From positions 1,426,001 to 1,490,000 of the forward strand of contig NZ_CP007213.1 in assembly GCF_001411805.1 (NCBI RefSeq): DNA of 64,000 nt, written 5' to 3'. The notes under the pieces are model-generated. The model was not told the origin of the DNA. It worked only from the letters and a program-made list of their open reading frames with translations, and did no database searches. The translations under genes and the position numbers were made by a program. Of this stretch, positions 58,930 to 64,000 are shown piece by piece. The number at the start of each line of letters is the position of its first letter. Position 1 is the stretch's first letter. This stretch comes from Burkholderia plantarii. Its GTDB lineage: Bacteria; Pseudomonadota; Gammaproteobacteria; Burkholderiales; Burkholderiaceae.

Positions 58930-60489
58930 ATGACGCGCTACGAAAAGCTGGCCGACGAGATCGACGAGATGATCCGGCGCGGCGTCTACCGCCCCGGCGA
59001 GCGCGTGCCGTCGGTGCGGCAGGCGGCGCGCCAGCACGACCTCAGCATCACCACCGTGGTGCGCGCCTACCTCGTGCTGGAGAGCCGCGGCGCGATCGAG
59101 AGCCGGCCTCAGTCGGGCTACTTCGTGCGCGCGCGCGAGGCCGCCGGCGGCGAGCCGGCGCTGAACGCGAGCACGCCGATCGCGGTGTCGTCCACGGTGG
59201 ACGTGAGCCGGCTGGTGCTGTCCACGCTGCGCAGCATCGCGCGCGACGACGCGGTGCCGCTCGGCTCGCCGTATCCCGACTCGGCGCTGTTCCCGTCGCA
59301 GCGGATCGCGCGCCACATGCACGCGATCGCGCGCGGGCGCACGCGCTGGGGCGTGGTGGACGACCTGCCGCCCGGCAACCCCGAGCTGATCCGGCAGATC
59401 GCGCGGCGCTACGGCGAGCGCGGCATCGCCGTCGATCCGAACGAGATCGTCGTGACGATCGGCGCGACCGAGGCGATCAACCTGTGCCTGCAGGCGGTGG
59501 CGCGGCCCGGCGACACGATCGCGGTGGAATCGCCGACCTTCTACGCGATGCTGCACGCGATCGAGCGGCTCGGCATGCGCGCGATCGAGGTGGCCACGCA
59601 TCCGGTGGACGGCATCGACCTCGACGCGCTGGCGCGGATCCTCGAACGCGAGCCGATCGCCGCCTGCATGGTGATGCCGAACTTCCAGAACCCGCTCGGC
59701 TTTCGCATGAGCGACGCGCGCAAGGCCGCGCTGGTCGCGCTGCTCGAACGCCACGACGTGCCGGCCATCGAGAACGATGTCTACCACGAGCTCTATTACG
59801 GCGAGGTGCGCCCGAGCGCGCTGAAGTCGTTCGACCGGCGCGGGCTGGTGCTGCACTGCGCGTCGTTCTCGAAGAGCCTGTCGCCGGCCTACCGGATCGG
59901 CTGGGCGATGCCGGGCCGCTACCGCGACCAGGTCGAGAAGCTCAAGTTCCTGAACACGCTCGGCACGCCCGCGCTCGACCAGCTCGCGATCGCCGAATAC
60001 CTCGGCCACGACGGCTACGACCACCACCTGCGGCGGATCCGCAAGACCTTCGCGCAGCAGGCCAACCTGATGGCGGCCATGGTTCGGCGCTTCTTTCCCG
60101 ACGGCACGCGAATCTCGCAGCCGGCGGGTGGCTACGTGCTGTGGGTGGAACTGCCGCCCGCCTGCGATGCGATCGCGCTGTACCGGCTCGCGCTGGCCGA
60201 GCGGATCACCATCGGGCCGGGGCACATGTTCTCGACCACCGGCAACTACCGGCACTGCATCCGGCTCAACTACAGCTATCCGTGGTCGCCGCAGATCGAG
60301 GACGCGGTGCGCCGGCTCGGGCGGCTGGTGGCGTTCGCCTCGGACCGCGGCGCGGTGGGCGGCGAGGGGGGCGGGACCGCCCGCGCCGGCGGGCAGGACG
60401 GGCAGGGCAAGGACCAGGGCAAGGGCGGCCCGAAGCCGCGCAAACGACCGACGAACCAGGAGGGACACGATGACGAACCGACCGCATGA
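58930..60489 (+). CDS. MocR-type regulator (GntR winged helix plus aminotransferase domain)
   Basis: 519 residues. The winged helix (about 1-72) has MTRYEKLADEIDEMIRRGVY, RPGERVPSVRQAARQHDLSI and SRPQSGYFVR. The aminotransferase part has NFQNPLGFRMSD, the PLP lysine in CASFSKSLSPAYRIGW, and HCIRLNYSYPW near the end. The last ~50 residues are a Gly/Lys/Gln-rich tail unusual for the family. It is divergent from the YdeP-like gene, the typical arrangement for autoregulation and control of the neighbour. Its stop overlaps the next gene by 20 nt. Confidence 0.9.
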   Translation: MTRYEKLADEIDEMIRRGVYRPGERVPSVRQAARQHDLSITTVVRAYLVLESRGAIESRPQSGYFVRAREAAGGEPALNASTPIAVSSTVDVSRLVLSTLRSIARDDAVPLGSPYPDSALFPSQRIARHMHAIARGRTRWGVVDDLPPGNPELIRQIARRYGERGIAVDPNEIVVTIGATEAINLCLQAVARPGDTIAVESPTFYAMLHAIERLGMRAIEVATHPVDGIDLDALARILEREPIAACMVMPNFQNPLGFRMSDARKAALVALLERHDVPAIENDVYHELYYGEVRPSALKSFDRRGLVLHCASFSKSLSPAYRIGWAMPGRYRDQVEKLKFLNTLGTPALDQLAIAEYLGHDGYDHHLRRIRKTFAQQANLMAAMVRRFFPDGTRISQPAGGYVLWVELPPACDAIALYRLALAERITIGPGHMFSTTGNYRHCIRLNYSYPWSPQIEDAVRRLGRLVAFASDRGAVGGEGGGTARAGGQDGQGKDQGKGGPKPRKRPTNQEGHDDEPTA

Positions 60490-60808
60490 TGGCAGGCCCG
60501 ACGCGCGGCACGACTACGACGGCCCGGCCGGCGACGCCGCCAACGACGCTGGCGGGCTCGACCCGACCATCGCCGCGGTGCTGCGGCAGTTGCGCGACGC
60601 GCTGACCGAAACGCCGGGCCGCGCCTGGTCGCTCGCGAAGCTGAGCAAGCGCTCGCAGGTGCCGATGAGCACGCTGCGACGCACGCTCACGCAACTCGAC
60701 GCGGCCGGCCTCACGGCCACCGAACTCGGCGACGACGGCATCGGGCACGCGGTGCTGACGCAGGAGGGCATGGCGCTGTGCGAGGCGCTGTTCGGCGCCA
60801 ACGACTGA
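60470..60808 (+). CDS. Small winged-helix regulator
   Basis: 112 residues. After a polar N-terminus (about 1-30), PTIAAVLRQLRDALTETPGRAWSLAKLSKRSQVPMSTLRRTLTQL forms a helix-turn-helix (recognition helix near MSTLRRTLTQL). DAAGLTATELGDDGIGHAVLT makes the wing. An AGGAGG-type site sits inside the MocR 3' end immediately before ATG 60470, so both are made from one message. Probably a DNA-binding partner of the MocR protein; targets unknown. Confidence 0.8.
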   Translation: MTNRPHDGRPDARHDYDGPAGDAANDAGGLDPTIAAVLRQLRDALTETPGRAWSLAKLSKRSQVPMSTLRRTLTQLDAAGLTATELGDDGIGHAVLTQEGMALCEALFGAND

Positions 60809-61119
60809 CGGCAAGGCGGGGCAGTCGGCGTCGGGCGGGCGACCGGCGTGACGCCGGCGTCGGCGTCGGCGCCGGGTGCCGCGCGTGATGCGCATGGCAC
60901 CCGGCGGGCTCGGGAAGGACGTGCCGGATGTCGTTCGATGAATCGTAAGGATGCCGTATCGATGACGTAAATCGTACCCGAAACGCCGCCGCGGGCGCGG
61001 ACGGCGGCACGCGGAAGCAGGGGATTCAAGCCGAAAAGGCAATTGACGCCGATCAATACTGGCCGTCTTTTGAGGGCGCCTAATTTTGATTGTGTCCACC
61101 CTTTTCCGAGGTTCGCATC
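60809..61119. promoter_or_regulatory. Region upstream of the oxalate operon
   Basis: 311 bp before frc. The last ~90 bp are less GC-rich. TTGACG (61043-61048) is a candidate -35 box; the best -10 17 bp downstream (TCTTTT) is poor. GGCGCCTAATTTTGATTGTG follows. A GTCGGCGT/ACGCCG-type repeat occurs at 60828-60870. No ORF is supported. Confidence 0.4.
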
Positions 61120-62370
61120 ATGGAACTCCCGCTCAGCGGCATCAAGGTCATCGACTTCACCGGCGTTCAATCGGGCCCGGCCTGCACCCAGATGATGGCG
61201 TGGTACGGCGCCGACGTGATCAAGGTCGAACGGCCCGGCGTGGGTGACGTCACGCGCAACCAGCTGCGCGACATTCCCGATCTGGACGCGCTCTACTTCA
61301 CGATGCTCAACAGCAACAAGCGTTCGCTGGAATTGAACACGAAGACGCCCGAGGGCAAGGCGATCATGGAGCAGCTGGTCCGCGAGGCCGACATCCTGGT
61401 CGAGAACTTCCACCCTGGCGCGCTCGACCACATGGGCTTCACCTGGGAGCATCTGCAGGCGTTGAACCCGCGCCTGATCTTCGGTTCGATCAAGGGCTTC
61501 GACGACGATTCGCCCTACGCCCACATCAAGGCCTACGAGAACGTCGCGCAATGCGCGGGCGGCGCGGCCTCCACCACCGGCTTCTGGGACGGCCCGCCCA
61601 CCATCAGCGCGGCCGCGCTCGGCGACAGCAATACCGGCATGCACCTGCTGATCGGCCTGCTCACCGCGCTGATCGGCCGGGAGAAGACGGGCCGCGGGCA
61701 GCGCGTGACGATCTCGATGCAGGACAGCGTGCTGAACCTGTGCCGCGTGAAGCTGCGCGACCAGCAGCGGCTGGAGCGCGTGGGCTACCTCGAGGAATAT
61801 CCGCAGTACCCGCACGGCACGTTCACCGACGTGGTGCCGCGCGGCGGCAACGCGGGCGGCGGCGGCCAGCCCGGCTGGATCCTCAAGTGCAAGGGCTGGC
61901 AGAGCGATCCGAACGCCTACATCTATTTCACGATCCAGGAGCAGAACTGGCCGGCGACCTGCGACGCGATCGGCAAGCCGGAATGGAAGGACGATCCGGC
62001 CTACAACACGGCCAAGGCGCGGCAGTCGGTGATCTTCGAGATCTTCGCCGAGATCGAGAAGGTGCTGGCCGACAAGACCAAGTTCGAGGCGGTCGATTAC
62101 CTGAGCGGGTTCGACGTGCCGTGCGCGCCGGTGCTGACGATGAAGGAAATCGCCAACGACGCCTCGCTGCGCGCGAGCGGCACCGTGGTCGAGGTCGAGC
62201 AGAAGAAGCGCGGCAAGTACCTGACGGTCGGCAGTCCGATCAAGTTCTCCGGGTTCACGCCGAAGATCGCCGGCGCGCCGCTGCTGGGCGAGCACAACGA
62301 CGAGATCCTCGCCGCGCTCGGCTATTCGAAACAGCAGATCGATGCGTTGCGCGAGAAGAAGGTCATCTGA
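61120..62370 (+). CDS. frc: Formyl-CoA:oxalate CoA-transferase
   Basis: 416 residues, the usual length for Frc. The catalytic aspartate D169 sits in AALGDSNTG at the exact position known for the Oxalobacter enzyme. The glycine loop [12 protein letters not shown] (about 247-258) that closes the active site is intact. [20 protein letters not shown] at the N-terminus is the family signature. It moves CoA from formyl-CoA to oxalate, giving oxalyl-CoA for Oxc. AGG ten bases upstream serves the ATG. oxc follows after 86 bp, so the two form an operon. Confidence 0.95.
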   Translation: MELPLSGIKVIDFTGVQSGPACTQMMAWYGADVIKVERPGVGDVTRNQLRDIPDLDALYFTMLNSNKRSLELNTKTPEGKAIMEQLVREADILVENFHPGALDHMGFTWEHLQALNPRLIFGSIKGFDDDSPYAHIKAYENVAQCAGGAASTTGFWDGPPTISAAALGDSNTGMHLLIGLLTALIGREKTGRGQRVTISMQDSVLNLCRVKLRDQQRLERVGYLEEYPQYPHGTFTDVVPRGGNAGGGGQPGWILKCKGWQSDPNAYIYFTIQEQNWPATCDAIGKPEWKDDPAYNTAKARQSVIFEIFAEIEKVLADKTKFEAVDYLSGFDVPCAPVLTMKEIANDASLRASGTVVEVEQKKRGKYLTVGSPIKFSGFTPKIAGAPLLGEHNDEILAALGYSKQQIDALREKKVI

Positions 62371-62456
62371 CCGGCCCGGCCGGCATCAAGCCGGTACTTG
62401 ACGGATATCTGACTGCATCGGCGCCACGGCGCCGACCCACCGCATCGGAGCAGGAC

Positions 62457-64000
62457 ATGGCGGACATTTCCACCCAGCCGGCCACGACGGACGGCTTTCA
62501 TCTGGTCGTGCAGGCGCTGAAGCTGAACGGCCTCGACACGATCTACGGCGTCGCCGGCATTCCCATCACCGATCTCGCGCGGCTCGCCCAGGCCGAGGGC
62601 ATCCGCTATCTCGGGTTTCGCCACGAGCAGTCGGCCGGCCACGCGGCGGCCATCTCGGGCTATCTGCGGCAGTGGCCGGGCGTGTGCCTGACCGTCTCGG
62701 CGCCGGGCTTCCTGAACGGGCTCGTGGCGCTGGCCAACGCCACCACCAACGGCTTCCCGATGATCCAGATCAGCGGCTCGAGCGATCGTGCCATCGTCGA
62801 CCTGCAGCAGGGCGACTACGAGGAACTCGACCAGCTCAGCGCGGCGCGGCCGTTCGCGAAAGCAGCATTCCGCGTCAACCGGCCCGAGGACATCGGCATC
62901 GGGCTCGCGCGTGCGATTCGCGCGGCGGTGTCGGGGCGCCCCGGCGGCGTCTATCTCGACCTGACGGCCGCCGCGCTGGCCGCGACGCTCGACGCGCCGG
63001 CGGCGGCGCGCTCGCTCGTCACGGTGGTCGACGCGGCCCCGGCGCGCGCGCCGCAGCCGCAAGCGGTGAGCCGAGCGCTCGCGCTGCTGGCCGAGGCGCG
63101 GCGCCCGCTCGTGATCCTCGGCAAGGGTGCCGCCTACGCGCGCGCCGAAGGCGGGATCCGCGCGTTCCTCGAAGCCACCGGCATTCCCTATCTGCCGATG
63201 TCGATGGCCAAGGGCCTGCTGCCCGACGACCATCCGCAGTCGGCCGCCGCGGCGCGCTCGCTCGCGCTGGGGCAGGCCGACGTCGTGATGCTGGTGGGCG
63301 CGCGGCTGAACTGGCTGCTGGGGCACGGCCGCGCGCCGCAGTGGGCGCAGGACGCGCGCTTCATCCAGATCGACATCGAGCCCGCCGAGTTCGACAGCAA
63401 CCGCGCGATCGACGCGCCGCTGGCCGCCGACATCGGCTCCGCGATGGCGGCGCTGCACGCCGGGCTCGCCGCCACGCCGGTGCAGGCGCCGCGCGACTGG
63501 ATCGAGGCGATCGCCGAACGCCGGCGCCGCAACGAGACGCGCATGGCGCAGACACTGCAGGCCGATCCGAGCCCGATGACGTTCCAGAGCGCGCTGCGCG
63601 CGGTGCGCGACGTGCTCGCCGCGCACGACGAGGTCCATCTCGTCAACGAAGGCGCGAACACGCTCGACTTCGCCCGCAACATCATCGACATGCGGCAGCC
63701 GCGCCGGCGGCTCGACGCCGGCACCTGGGGCGTGATGGGGATCGGCATGGGCTACGCGATCGGCGCCGCCGTCACGAGCGGCCAGCCCGTGGTGGCGCTC
63801 GAAGGCGACAGCGCGTTCGGCTTCAGCGGCATGGAGATCGAGACCCTCTGCCGGTATCGGCTGCCGGTGGTGATCGTGGTCTTCAACAACGGCGGCATCT
63901 ATCACGGCGACGACGTGAATCGCGGCGGCGGCACCGACCCCGGGCCGACCGTGCTGATGGGCGCGGCGCGCCACGACCGGCTGATCGAGGCGTTCGGCGG
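62457..64000 (+). CDS. oxc: Oxalyl-CoA decarboxylase, C-terminally incomplete
   Basis: 514 residues are visible; the frame is still open at the window end (full enzymes are about 565-580). ATG 62457 starts MADISTQPATTDGFHLVVQA. The thiamine-diphosphate domains are clear: GFRHEQSAGHAAAISGYL with the catalytic glutamate, the central LVILGKGAAYARAEGG, and the TPP/Mg motif from GDSAFGFSGMEIETL to VVFNNGGIYHG. It converts oxalyl-CoA to formyl-CoA and CO2, consuming a proton. With Frc it completes oxalate breakdown to formate, which raises internal pH and may yield energy. Confidence 0.95.
   Translation, partial: MADISTQPATTDGFHLVVQALKLNGLDTIYGVAGIPITDLARLAQAEGIRYLGFRHEQSAGHAAAISGYLRQWPGVCLTVSAPGFLNGLVALANATTNGFPMIQISGSSDRAIVDLQQGDYEELDQLSAARPFAKAAFRVNRPEDIGIGLARAIRAAVSGRPGGVYLDLTAAALAATLDAPAAARSLVTVVDAAPARAPQPQAVSRALALLAEARRPLVILGKGAAYARAEGGIRAFLEATGIPYLPMSMAKGLLPDDHPQSAAAARSLALGQADVVMLVGARLNWLLGHGRAPQWAQDARFIQIDIEPAEFDSNRAIDAPLAADIGSAMAALHAGLAATPVQAPRDWIEAIAERRRRNETRMAQTLQADPSPMTFQSALRAVRDVLAAHDEVHLVNEGANTLDFARNIIDMRQPRRRLDAGTWGVMGIGMGYAIGAAVTSGQPVVALEGDSAFGFSGMEIETLCRYRLPVVIVVFNNGGIYHGDDVNRGGGTDPGPTVLMGAARHDRLIEAFG

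Overview
This window reads as chromosomal sequence from a Burkholderia-type betaproteobacterium, probably of the plant-associated gladioli/glumae/plantarii kind. The reasons are very high GC content with G/C-rich third codon positions and a typical Burkholderia gene set: a Gram-negative trimeric porin, an OpgC-like acyltransferase, a PenA-like class A beta-lactamase, a GlsB-type small membrane protein and oxalate CoA-transferase/decarboxylase. The genus is an inference; no rRNA or housekeeping marker is present.

Layout. 1-6.2 kb: the end of a FAD-dependent amine/amino-acid oxidoreductase, a secreted protein of unknown function, a lower-GC HEPN-domain gene, and a three-gene operon (KdpD-like membrane domain, alpha/beta hydrolase, MipA/OmpV outer-membrane protein). 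6.3-12.1 kb: a hydratase, two convergent orphan sulfonate-type binding proteins, a flavin reductase divergent from an AraC regulator, and a DUF2000 protein. 12.1-17.7 kb: a Fur-box-controlled Nramp transporter, a ketopantoate-reductase-family enzyme, a metallophosphoesterase and a CynX-type MFS exporter. 17.7-26.3 kb: an MscS channel, an esterase with opgC, a porin preceded by a short tandem repeat, a TauE exporter and a MocR regulator.

26.3-34.9 kb is the most distinctive part. It is a lower-GC island encoding an alpha-type (CS1/cable-like) chaperone-usher pilus: major pilin, a greatly enlarged usher of about 1,570 residues, a two-domain chaperone, a one-domain chaperone, a second small pilin-like subunit and a third chaperone. 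The usher carries three complete and one degenerate copy of its N-terminal domain, joined by a long low-complexity linker. A terminator-like hairpin lies in the pilin leader, and a perfect 17-bp-stem hairpin separates pilin from usher. The right edge cuts a PhzF-family gene after about 28 codons, which marks the insertion junction.

34.9-43.8 kb: threonine aldolase, nitrilase and a LysR regulator; a possible 39-residue membrane protein opposite a cupin; a degenerate NlpD-like lipoprotein beside a class A beta-lactamase; a GcvA/AmpR-like LysR regulator; a zinc-ribbon/Ig-like protein; and a GlsB-type protein. 43.9-53.6 kb: a complete Dpp/Opp-type peptide ABC operon plus a second, orphan paralogue of its binding protein, with a membrane protein and a secreted protein between them. 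53.7-64 kb: an Fe(II)/2OG oxygenase-like protein, a coiled-coil protein built from an internal repeat, a bestrophin, and what looks like an oxalate/formate acid-stress module. That module consists of a YdeP/FdhF-type molybdopterin oxidoreductase, a divergent MocR regulator overlapping a small winged-helix gene, then frc and oxc (oxc runs off the window end).

No rRNA, tRNA, CRISPR array, transposase or integrase was recognised.
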